From assembly GCA_943324925.2 (NCBI GenBank), contig CALPNL020000002.1, positions 1 through 33,506 of the forward strand: a stretch of DNA of 33,506 bases, given 5' to 3'. Position numbers and translations under genes: made by a program. Below the pieces are notes generated by a model. It made no database searches. It was not told the origin of the DNA and saw only the letters and a program-made list of their open reading frames with translations. The DNA comes from Chitinophaga pinensis. GTDB taxonomy: Bacteria > Bacteroidota > Bacteroidia > Flavobacteriales > Flavobacteriaceae. Shown piece after piece: positions 24,181 to 30,492 of this stretch (its first letter is position 1; the number at the start of each line of letters is the position of its first letter).

Positions 24181-24639
24181 CTAAGTATTTTTAATTTTAA
24201 TACTCCATTCGAAATCCATTTCTGATACTTGGGCTCCAGTTTCATCAACTCCAATTGATTTCATCCAAAATGTTTGGCCTTCTCCCGAAGCTATGGCTTG
24301 AGTTATTGCCGTTTCAATTTTATCACCGTCAAGGCAGGTGAATGAAATTATACCAGTAGCTTTTTTGGTAAAATTGGCTTTATTATTGGCAACCAACATG
24401 GATATTTTTCTGTTGCTATTTTTGATTTCATACATTACCAAAGCTCCAGTTGACAATTCGGCAGCCATAGCTTGAACCGCAAAATACATCGAATTGAATG
24501 GATTTTGGTTAATCCAACGGTGTTTAACTGTCACCACACAATTAGTTGCTTCTAATTGCTTTACACGAACACCACATATAAATGCAGATGGCAATTTGAA
24601 AAATAGAAAAGTATTTATTTTACTAGGAGTCAGTTCCAT
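24181..24639 (-). CDS. DUF4442 (hotdog-fold, thioesterase-like) protein
   Basis: 152 aa. MELTPSKINTFLFFKLPSAF is followed by the DUF4442 pattern (GVRVKQLEATNCVVTVKHRW, NQNPFNSMYFAVQAMAAELS, TGALVMYEI). Hotdog-fold relatives hydrolyse acyl-CoA thioesters; no catalytic assignment is possible here. The ORF track begins at a GTG (24657); I prefer the ATG at 24639, which gives the usual family N-terminus and removes six residues of low similarity. It is possibly co-transcribed with the epimerase-like gene. Confidence 0.8.
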   Translation of the reverse strand: MELTPSKINTFLFFKLPSAFICGVRVKQLEATNCVVTVKHRWINQNPFNSMYFAVQAMAAELSTGALVMYEIKNSNRKISMLVANNKANFTKKATGIISFTCLDGDKIETAITQAIASGEGQTFWMKSIGVDETGAQVSEMDFEWSIKIKNT

Positions 24640-24765
24640 ATTACGTTGATTTACCACGAATATAGTGATTAAATACTATATTTTAAAAAAAATAAATTCT
24701 AATCTAAAAGTTAAAATAAAGTTAATTTTCAGTACTATGCAAAACAAGATACTATTTAAAAGATA

Positions 24766-24773
24766 TATATTTG
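24766..24773 (+). promoter_or_regulatory. Putative -7 element of the PadR-PspC operon
   Basis: TATATTTG, a perfect TAnnTTTG, sits 115 bp before the padR-type start. It would give a long leader (about 110 nt), which contains a four-codon ATG-AAA-AAC-ATA-TGA overlapping the PadR ATG. The -33 half is not clear. Confidence 0.4.
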
Positions 24774-24888
24774 CATAAGAAATTACTAAGTAAAATTAAT
24801 TTCTGTGAAACTAAATAGCTTTGGCATTTTCGACTGGATTGAAATGAAAAGCGGGAAAAGGCTCCAAAAAAAATAAAATGAAAAACAT

Positions 24889-25215
24889 ATGAATATTGAA
24901 AACACGAAAGCACAAATGCGAAAAGGGGTACTCGAATTTTGCATCTTATCGGTATTGAAAGAGAAAGATGCCTACACTTCGGAGATTTTAGACACCTTGA
25001 AAACGGCAAAACTATTGGTTGTTGAAGGGACCGTTTATCCACTATTAACAAGATTAAAAAATGACGGATTGTTGAATTACCGTTGGGAAGAATCAGTTTC
25101 AGGACCTCCAAGAAAATACTATGGATTAACCGACGAAGGACGCGAATTTTTAACAGAATTAAACAGCACTTGGACTGAATTATCAGATGCTGTAAACTTA
25201 ATAACAACCAAATAA
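24889..25215 (+). CDS. PadR-family transcriptional regulator
   Basis: 108 aa, winged-helix repressor of the PadR type: TKAQMRKGVLEFCILSVLKE, the recognition helix VVEGTVYPLLTRLKNDGLLN and the wing ESVSGPPRKYYGLTDEGREF. PadR proteins usually repress neighbouring genes and respond to small molecules or envelope stress. It starts a plus-strand operon with a PspC protein (8 bp downstream), and so probably regulates it. The start is ATG at 24889; the short N-terminus before the winged helix is normal. Confidence 0.92.
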   Translation: MNIENTKAQMRKGVLEFCILSVLKEKDAYTSEILDTLKTAKLLVVEGTVYPLLTRLKNDGLLNYRWEESVSGPPRKYYGLTDEGREFLTELNSTWTELSDAVNLITTK

Positions 25216-25222
25216 TAAAAAG

Positions 25223-26905
25223 ATGAACAAGACAGTAAATATAAATTTAGGCGGATTAGTATTTCATATTGATGAAGATGCATTCCAAAAATTGACGAAT
25301 TATTTTGCCGCAATAAAGCGCTCTTTATCCAATACTTCAGGTCAAGAAGAAATAATAAAAGACATCGAAATTAGAATCGGCGAATTGATTTCAGAAAAAC
25401 ACACAAGTGATAAACAAGTAATAAGTCTTCGTGAAGTGGAGGAAATTATTTCAATAATGGGGCAACCTGAAGATTACAGAATTGAAGGTGATGAACCAAT
25501 TGATGCTGAGCCGATTTATACCAATACTAAAATCACAAAAAAACTATATCGCGATGAGGAAAACGCAGCTATTGGTGGTGTTCTTGCTGGTTTGGGACAT
25601 TATTTTGGTATAGATAAAGCCTGGTTAAGAGTTATTTTATTAATTATGGTTTTTGCATGGGGAACTGGATTTGTTGCTTATATAATACTATGGATCGCCA
25701 TGCCTGCAGCTAAAACAACTTCAGAAAAATTAGAAATGCGTGGTGAAGCTGTAACTATTTCAAATATTGAAAAAAAAGTAAGAGAAGAAATAGACACCCT
25801 TTCAGAAAAACTAAAATCTAATGATTTCGAAGGAGTAAAAAAAGGATTAAAGTCAAATGGAAACAAGTTGAAAAATTCATTTGGTGAGATTTTAGGAACA
25901 TTAATAAACCTATTCGCTAAAGTTGTTGGAGCATTTATGATTGTTATAAGTGTCGCTCTATTGGTAGTTTTCTTAATTGGAGTACTGGCGTTTGGAACTA
26001 CCAATTTTCCAGATTTTCCCTTTCATTCTTTTATTGAATTAGGAAATTTTACGGATTATCCTGTTTGGTTTTTTGGTTTGTTATTCTATTTAGCAGTAAG
26101 CATACCGAGTATATTTGTATTATTATTAGGAATAAAAATAATTGCCCCAACCAGTAAATCAATAGGATCAATTGCAAAATATGTACTATTAGCAATATGG
26201 ATTATCGCCATAGGAATTCTAATATCCATTGGAGTAAAACAAGCGTCAGAATATGCCTATGATGGAAGAATTTATGAGAAACAAACTATAAATCTAAATC
26301 CAAAAGATACCTTGTACATTAAATTTAAGAACAACGATTATTATTCCAAAGATATCAATGATTATAAGGAATTTAGTGTGACTAAAGATTCTTTAAATCA
26401 AGATGTGGTTTATTCCAACAGTATTTCGTTCCAAATTGAGAAAACGGATGAGTTATTGCCTTATATTAAAATCAACAAGGAAGCAAAAGGAAATTCATTT
26501 GAAAATGCAAACTTAAGAGCTAGAAAAATTAAATACGGATTCAAAATTATCGGAAATGAATTGGTTTTAGATAATTATTTAATTACCGAATTAAAGGATC
26601 AATATAGAGATCAAAAAGTAGAAATTAAATTATACTTACCAAAGGGAACTTTATTCAAGGTCAATTCGAATGTAAAAAATTATGATTATTCTGATAATTC
26701 TTTTTTTAATTTACATACTAGTTCAGATGAATATATTTATAGCGTAAGGGATTCACAAGTTAAATGCTTAAATTGCCCTGAGGAAGAAAACGAATTTGAT
26801 GATATCGAGAATGATAGTATAGGTAGAATGGAAACTACTACTGTTTTGGTAAAAGTGGGTGGAAAAGAAATGATTAAAAGTGTAACAAAAAAACCAATTA
26901 ATTAG
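25223..26905 (+). CDS. PspC-domain membrane protein
   Basis: 560 aa. An N-terminal soluble domain (1-90; NLGGLVFHIDEDAFQKLTNY, SLREVEEIISIMGQPEDYRI) precedes the PspC domain (about 105-160; KLYRDEENAAIGGVLAGLGH, FGIDKAWLRVILLIMVFAWG). A further three or so helices follow (VGAFMIVISVALLVVFLIGV; VWFFGLLFYLAVSIPSIFVL; IAKYVLLAIWIIAIGILISI). A large extracytoplasmic C-terminal domain, about 200 residues of beta character, follows. It is linked in related proteobacteria to phage-shock and envelope stress control, with no pspA or pspB in the window. It is located between PadR and a GIN-domain protein, a recurring trio in Bacteroidetes as far as I recall. Confidence 0.9.
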   Translation: MNKTVNINLGGLVFHIDEDAFQKLTNYFAAIKRSLSNTSGQEEIIKDIEIRIGELISEKHTSDKQVISLREVEEIISIMGQPEDYRIEGDEPIDAEPIYTNTKITKKLYRDEENAAIGGVLAGLGHYFGIDKAWLRVILLIMVFAWGTGFVAYIILWIAMPAAKTTSEKLEMRGEAVTISNIEKKVREEIDTLSEKLKSNDFEGVKKGLKSNGNKLKNSFGEILGTLINLFAKVVGAFMIVISVALLVVFLIGVLAFGTTNFPDFPFHSFIELGNFTDYPVWFFGLLFYLAVSIPSIFVLLLGIKIIAPTSKSIGSIAKYVLLAIWIIAIGILISIGVKQASEYAYDGRIYEKQTINLNPKDTLYIKFKNNDYYSKDINDYKEFSVTKDSLNQDVVYSNSISFQIEKTDELLPYIKINKEAKGNSFENANLRARKIKYGFKIIGNELVLDNYLITELKDQYRDQKVEIKLYLPKGTLFKVNSNVKNYDYSDNSFFNLHTSSDEYIYSVRDSQVKCLNCPEEENEFDDIENDSIGRMETTTVLVKVGGKEMIKSVTKKPIN

Positions 26906-26951
26906 AGTTCTTTTACTAAATAAAAAGAGAAATTTTAATACAATTCAAATT

Positions 26952-26991
26952 AAAAAAAGCATTCAAATTCCTATTTGGATGCTTTTTTTTT
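26952..26991 (+). terminator. Terminator after the PspC gene
   Basis: AAAAAAAGCAT-TCAAAT / ATTTGG-ATGCTTTTTTT hairpin with one mismatched pair and loop TCCT, then more T. It separates the PspC gene from the GIN-domain gene, which begins 32 bp later. Confidence 0.85.
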
Positions 26992-27022
26992 CTATTTTTG
27001 GTAAAATTATTATTTGAAAAAA

Positions 27023-27859
27023 ATGAAAAAATTAGCTTTGTTATTTATTGCCGTTCTAATAACTGGATTTTCTTATGGACAAAAAAGAGAAAAAGTAAAA
27101 GGATCAAAAAATGTAACTATTGAGAAAAAAGAAATAGGAAATTTTGAAAATTTAGAAATTGAAGACAATATTGAAATTTTACTTATTAAAGGGGATAAAT
27201 GTTCTTTAGAAATTGAAGCTGATGATAATTTGCACAATGAAATTAACATCAATTCAAATGGTAACACCCTGCGCTTAACAACTTTAAAAGAAGTTGGTGG
27301 ATTTAAAAAATTTCTTGTTAAAGTTTTTTACAATAATGATTTTAAATTATTGCTTACAAAACATGAATCAATAATTACAGCTACTACAGAAGTTGAATTG
27401 GATAACTTCACCATTAAGAGTTTTGATTATTCAAAAATTTTCATGAACGCTAAGATAAAGACGTTTACCATTATGCAAAATGACAAATCCAAATCGGAAT
27501 TGAACTTAAAATCAGAAATGGCAACGATTGAACTAAGTAAAAATGCCCAATTAAAAGCATTAATCGCAGCTACTCAATTAAAGGCTGACTTATATCAAAA
27601 ATCAACTGCTGTAATTGAAGGAGATGTGGTTGAATTAAAATTAAGATTAGATAATAGTTCAGAATTTACGGGAATGAATTTAATATCAAAAACGGCAGAA
27701 CTTATTGCAGAAGCTAATAGTACAACCAAGATAAATGTAGTTACTAATGCCACTATTGAAGCTTCGGGAAAATCAGAAATTCAATTTTATGGAGATGCAA
27801 AAATTGAACTTAAAAAGTTTACCGAGAATACGGTTATTATGAAAAAGACTTTGAAATAA
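27023..27859 (+). CDS. Exported GIN-domain (DUF2807) protein
   Basis: 278 aa with a signal peptide (MKKLALLFIAVLITGFSYG, cleavage near GQ). The mature part is a right-handed beta-solenoid-like putative auto-transporter-adhesin head (GIN) domain: FENLEIEDNIEILLIKGDKC, LEIEADDNLHNEI, then regular 20-residue beta repeats (LDNFTIKSFDYSKIFMNAKI; ELIAEANSTTKINVVTNATI; SGKSEIQFYGDAKIELKKF). I moved the start from the TTG at 27014 to the ATG at 27023. It comes after a terminator, so despite the PadR-PspC neighbourhood it may have its own promoter. Function is not established; envelope localisation is inferred. Confidence 0.8.
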   Translation: MKKLALLFIAVLITGFSYGQKREKVKGSKNVTIEKKEIGNFENLEIEDNIEILLIKGDKCSLEIEADDNLHNEININSNGNTLRLTTLKEVGGFKKFLVKVFYNNDFKLLLTKHESIITATTEVELDNFTIKSFDYSKIFMNAKIKTFTIMQNDKSKSELNLKSEMATIELSKNAQLKALIAATQLKADLYQKSTAVIEGDVVELKLRLDNSSEFTGMNLISKTAELIAEANSTTKINVVTNATIEASGKSEIQFYGDAKIELKKFTENTVIMKKTLK

Positions 27860-27876
27860 GTTCATTAATATAAAAT

Positions 27877-27907
27877 AAAAAATCCAAACGTGAAGTTTGG
27901 ATTTTTT
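27877..27907. terminator. Terminator between the GIN-domain gene and trxB
   Basis: AAAAAATCCAAAC / GTTTGGATTTTTT stem, loop GTGAA, symmetrical tails. It serves both converging genes. Confidence 0.92.
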
Positions 27908-27929
27908 TTAGTTACTAAATTAAATAGAC

Positions 27930-28877
27930 CTACTCTTTAGAAGCAATATATCTTTCCGCATCTAAAGCTGCCATACAACCGGTTCCAGCAGCAGTAATCG
28001 CTTGGCGATAAACATGATCTGCAGCATCCCCAGCAACGAATACTCCGTTAATATTTGTTTTAGATGTACCAGGAGTATTTATAATATATCCTGTTTCATC
28101 TAAATTAAGGAAGTCTTTGAATATGTCTGTATTTGGTTTGTGTCCAATAGCGACGAAGAAACCTGTTGCTGGGATATCAAAAATATCTCCTGAAGTTTTA
28201 TTTTTAGCTTTTACAGCGTAAACAACCTGGCCGTCTCCTAAAACTTCTACAGTATCATGATTCATTAATATGGTAATATTTTCCGTTTTACGAACTCTTT
28301 CTTCCATGATTTTGGATGCTCTAAAAGACTCACTTCTAACCAACATAGTCACTTTAGTACAAAGTTTTGACAAATAATGTGCCTCTTCACAGGCTGAATC
28401 CCCTGCTCCAACAATTACTACCTCTTGATTTCTATAGAAAAAACCATCACACACAGCGCATGCAGAAACTCCACCCCCGGTTTGCAAATAATGTTGTTCA
28501 GAAGGTAATCCTAAATATTTGGCTGTGGCTCCAGTTGAAATTATAACCGTTTCACAGTGTAACTCTTTAGTATCATTGATCCATACTTTATGAATATCCC
28601 CAGAAAAATCGACTTTGGTTGCCCAACCATCACGTACATCTGTTCCAAATCTTTGGGCTTGTTGTTGCAATTGAACCATCATTTCAGGTCCTGTAATACC
28701 ATCAACATATCCCGGGAAATTTTCAACTTCATTCGTTGTCGTTAATTGACCTCCTGGTTGTGTTCCTTGATATAAAACTGGTTTCATATTTGCTCTAGCA
28801 GCATAAATAGCAGCTGTATAACCAGCTGGTCCAGAACCTATAATTAGACATTTAATGTTTTCAACCGTATTTGACAT
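27930..28877 (-). CDS. trxB: Thioredoxin-disulfide reductase
   Basis: FAD/NADPH flavoprotein reducing thioredoxin in the cytoplasm. 315 aa, the usual low-molecular-weight type: FAD Rossmann motif IIGSGPAGYTAAIYAARA, redox-active C140-A-V-C143 (SACAVCDGFF), NADPH motif VVIVGAGDSACEEAHYLS, and the FAD C-terminal motif GVFVAGDAADHVYRQAITAA. It is a single gene. On the minus strand TACCTTTG (28906-28913) is a candidate -7 box about 30 bp before the ATG. The divergent neighbour is tRNA-Pro. Confidence 0.96.
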   Translation of the reverse strand: MSNTVENIKCLIIGSGPAGYTAAIYAARANMKPVLYQGTQPGGQLTTTNEVENFPGYVDGITGPEMMVQLQQQAQRFGTDVRDGWATKVDFSGDIHKVWINDTKELHCETVIISTGATAKYLGLPSEQHYLQTGGGVSACAVCDGFFYRNQEVVIVGAGDSACEEAHYLSKLCTKVTMLVRSESFRASKIMEERVRKTENITILMNHDTVEVLGDGQVVYAVKAKNKTSGDIFDIPATGFFVAIGHKPNTDIFKDFLNLDETGYIINTPGTSKTNINGVFVAGDAADHVYRQAITAAGTGCMAALDAERYIASKE

Positions 28878-28905
28878 TTTGAATTTAATTATATAATTAG
28901 AGGCA

Positions 28906-28913
28906 CAAAGGTA
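28906..28913 (-). promoter_or_regulatory. Putative -7 element of trxB
   Basis: TACCTTTG on the minus strand fits TAnnTTTG 29 bp before the trxB start; the -33 part is weak. Confidence 0.4.
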
Positions 28914-28993
28914 AGTTTTATTTGAAATATTTTACACATAAAATAGAAGCAAATTATAATTAATAATAATAAATTTCATAATTCAAAATTCTG

Positions 28994-29023
28994 TTGTTTA
29001 AATAAAAAATAGTTCTATATTTG
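28994..29023 (+). promoter_or_regulatory. Promoter of tRNA-Pro
   Basis: TTG (28994-28996), exactly 19 nt, then TATATTTG (29016-29023): the best -33/-7 match in the window. The mature tRNA begins 12 nt after the -7 box, so the 5' leader is only a few bases. Confidence 0.8.
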
Positions 29024-29034
29024 CAGTCGGAAAA

Positions 29035-29109
29035 CGGGGTGTAGCGTAGCTCGGTTATCGCGCCTGCTTTGGGAGCAGGAGGCCGCAGGTTCGAATCCTG
29101 CCACCCCGA
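29035..29109 (+). tRNA. tRNA-Pro (UGG)
   Basis: A complete cloverleaf can be folded by eye: acceptor CGGGGTG (29035-29041) with CACCCCG (29102-29108) and discriminator A; D-stem GCG/CGC; anticodon stem CCTGC/GCAGG with loop TTTGGGA giving anticodon TGG; variable AGGCC; T-stem GCAGG/CCTGC with loop TTCGAAT. CCA is not encoded. It is followed by a hairpin terminator. From 29080 onward its 3' part and terminator are repeated exactly at 29442, beyond a GIY-YIG ORF. Confidence 0.96.
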
Positions 29110-29150
29110 CAAAAAAAGCTGAACATTATTGTTTGGCTTTTTTTATTTAT
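29080..29150 (+). repeat. Direct repeat, copy 1: 3' part of tRNA-Pro plus terminator
   Basis: Bases 29080-29144 (65 bp) are identical to 29442-29506. After a one-T length difference in the T run, the identity continues for ATTTAT (to 29150 and 29513). It covers the variable loop, T-arm, 3' acceptor strand and the terminator hairpin. Confidence 0.97.
29111..29144 (+). terminator. tRNA-Pro terminator
   Basis: AAAAAAAGC pairs with GCTTTTTTT, with inner AACA-TTAT-TGTT, starting immediately after the mature tRNA end. It is inside direct repeat copy 1, so any transcript of the GIY-YIG ORF from the tRNA promoter must read through it. Confidence 0.85.
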
Positions 29151-29175
29151 ACAAGCCAATAAAAAAAAAAAACCT

Positions 29176-29418
29176 ATGTACTATGTCTATATTATTTACA
29201 GTGAGTCTACTTCAAAATATTACACAGGTCAAACTTACAATTTGAATAACAGGATTAGAAGACATAACTCTGGATTAAGCAAATCAACTAAATCGAGTTT
29301 ACCATGGAAATTAATTCACCAAATTGAATTTAATTCTAGGTCAGAAGCTATGCAATTAGAAATGTATATAAAAAAAAGAGGTGCTAAAAGATACTTAGAG
29401 AATATAAATGAAATCTAG
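29176..29418 (+). CDS. Small GIY-YIG nuclease-domain protein inserted behind tRNA-Pro
   Basis: 80 aa, a bare GIY-YIG domain (UPF0213/COG2827-like, UvrC N-terminal fold). Motif GIY-YIG appears as YVY (3-5) and YTG (16-18); candidate catalytic Arg is in LNNRIRRHNSG, conserved STKSSLPWKLIHQIEF follows, and the metal-binding Glu lies in the SRSEAMQLE helix; the end is KKRGAKRYLE. There is no separate DNA-binding domain. The ATG follows a 12-A run (29161-29172) and no SD. Only 31 bp separate it from repeat copy 1, leaving little room for a promoter. Its TAG stop merges into a tRNA-like remnant and repeat copy 2. All key motifs are intact, so it may be active. It is probably the nuclease of a minimal tRNA-associated mobile element (inference). 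Confidence 0.88.
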   Translation: MYYVYIIYSESTSKYYTGQTYNLNNRIRRHNSGLSKSTKSSLPWKLIHQIEFNSRSEAMQLEMYIKKRGAKRYLENINEI

Positions 29419-29441
29419 TTAAAGCGTCACGCAGGGCGTGA
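29412..29441 (+). pseudogene. tRNA-like remnant (D-arm end and anticodon arm) fused to repeat copy 2
   Basis: AGTTAAAGCG resembles the 3' half of a tRNA D-arm (compare GGTTATCGCG in tRNA-Pro). TCACG/CGTGA then form a five-pair anticodon stem placed exactly before the variable loop AGGCC of the repeat. The loop has five bases (CAGGG) instead of seven. The stem differs from that of tRNA-Pro (CCTGC/GCAGG). With repeat copy 2 this makes a tRNA lacking its 5' acceptor strand and most of the D-arm, so it cannot be a functional tRNA. Confidence 0.6.
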
Positions 29442-29513
29442 AGGCCGCAGGTTCGAATCCTGCCACCCCGACAAAAAAAGCTGAACATTATTGTTTGGCT
29501 TTTTTTTATTTAT
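29442..29513 (+). repeat. Direct repeat, copy 2: duplicated tRNA-Pro 3' end and terminator
   Basis: 65-bp exact copy of 29080-29144 at an offset of 362 bp, plus ATTTAT after one extra T. It places a second T-arm, acceptor 3' strand and rho-independent terminator downstream of the GIY-YIG gene. Confidence 0.97.
29472..29507 (+). terminator. Duplicated terminator behind the GIY-YIG gene
   Basis: Same hairpin as behind tRNA-Pro (AAAAAAAGC / GCTTTTTTT with inner AACA/TGTT), with eight T. It closes the GIY-YIG transcript. Confidence 0.85.
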
Positions 29514-29645
29514 CTTTCAAAGTAAAATAGGACTCTTGCTAATAAATATCATTATTAATTTAATTCACTTCAATAAAACAAAAAAAAAACATCTAAAAAA
29601 AACGTTAAATAATCAAATCCATACGTAAACTAATTATTATAAAAA

Positions 29646-29667
29646 ATGTATAAAATATATTATACAT
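29646..29667. promoter_or_regulatory. 22-nt inverted repeat before the LytTR regulator gene
   Basis: ATGTATAA-AATATA-TTATACAT, 8-bp perfect arms with 6-nt spacer, ending 7 bp before the ATG. It is a candidate operator (autoregulation) or a hairpin covering the ribosome entry region. There is no T tail in the position of a terminator. Confidence 0.45.
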
Positions 29668-29674
29668 TCGTAAG

Positions 29675-30433
29675 ATGAATAAGATTATTATTGTTGACGA
29701 CTCTCCTACCTCAAGAATAACATTAGAAAAATTTTTAATCAAAAATTTTTCTGATAAATATGAAATTGTTGCCATTTGTGAAGATGCAAATTCTGCTAAG
29801 AAAGCGATTAAAGCAAATAAACCAGACCTCATTTTTCTTGACATCGAAATGCCAAATAAGAATGGATTCGAATTATTAAAAGAGATTAAATCCATTAAAT
29901 TTGAAATCATTTTTATAACCTCTCACACCGATTATGCTATTAAAGCAATTAAGGCAGACGCTTTGGATTATTTGATAAAACCGATTAACTTAAAAGATCT
30001 TACAATTGCAATCAGAAGATTTGAAAACAAAAAAATTACAAAGGACAACACAACAAATAAATCAATAGAAGCAAAATCAAATAATGATTTAATTAAAAAA
30101 ATTGCTTTTTCAACTGATACTGGTTATGAGTTCATTAATATAAACTCTATTTTGTTTTGTGAAGCAAACAGTAATTATTGTAGAATTTTTTGTATTGATG
30201 GTAGAGAAATTCTTTTGGCCAAAACACTTAAAAATATTGAAGAACAACTTGCAGCAACGACACTATTCCATAGAATTCATAAATCCTATTTAGTTAATCT
30301 AAATTACATTCTTAGATTAAATAAATCAGGCTCTTTAGAAGTTGAACTTCATAATGGCATTAAGCTACCGGTTTCATTCAGACAAAAAGAAAATTTCTTA
30401 AATGCCTTCAAAGAGAATGTAGAAAAAAAATAG
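29675..30433 (+). CDS. LytR/AlgR-type response regulator (REC + LytTR)
   Basis: 252 aa. The receiver domain is 1-120, with acidic pair D8-D9 and phospho-acceptor D56 (DLIFLDIEMPNKNG), Thr/Ser switch in IIFITSHTDYA and Lys in DYLIKPINL. The LytTR DNA-binding domain is about 145-250 (ILFCEANSNYCRIFCIDGRE; FHRIHKSYLVNLNYI; LPVSFRQKENFLNAF). Usually such regulators pair with a 5TM-LytS or 7TMR-type kinase of the LytS/YehU class; none is adjacent, so it is an orphan in this window. It is a single gene with its own terminator. Confidence 0.93.
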   Translation: MNKIIIVDDSPTSRITLEKFLIKNFSDKYEIVAICEDANSAKKAIKANKPDLIFLDIEMPNKNGFELLKEIKSIKFEIIFITSHTDYAIKAIKADALDYLIKPINLKDLTIAIRRFENKKITKDNTTNKSIEAKSNNDLIKKIAFSTDTGYEFININSILFCEANSNYCRIFCIDGREILLAKTLKNIEEQLAATTLFHRIHKSYLVNLNYILRLNKSGSLEVELHNGIKLPVSFRQKENFLNAFKENVEKK

Positions 30434-30448
30434 TAAATTATATATAAT

Positions 30449-30479
30449 AAAAAAGCCTCGCAAATTGCGAGGCTTTTTT
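30449..30479. terminator. Bidirectional terminator between the LytTR gene and secDF
   Basis: AAAAAAGCCTCGCAA / TTGCGAGGCTTTTTT with a minimal loop. It lies between the converging genes and serves both. Confidence 0.95.
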
Positions 30480-30492
30480 ATTATTTAAAGTA

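Noticed and set aside
24752-25207. 151-aa minus-strand ORF over the padR gene
   Set aside because: Low-complexity Leu/Ser/Phe-rich shadow; the plus strand carries a clear PadR protein.
29412-29471. A second complete tRNA-Pro gene after the GIY-YIG ORF
   Set aside because: The 5' acceptor strand and most of the D-arm are absent and the anticodon loop has five bases; only the 3' part is a copy.
29080-29513. CRISPR-like or tandem repeat array
   Set aside because: Only two repeat copies of 65 bp separated by a coding region; no spacer pattern and no cas gene.
29035-29513. Classical integrative element or prophage attachment site (attL/attR) at tRNA-Pro
   Set aside because: No integrase, excisionase or phage gene lies between or near the repeats; the segment holds just one 80-aa ORF.
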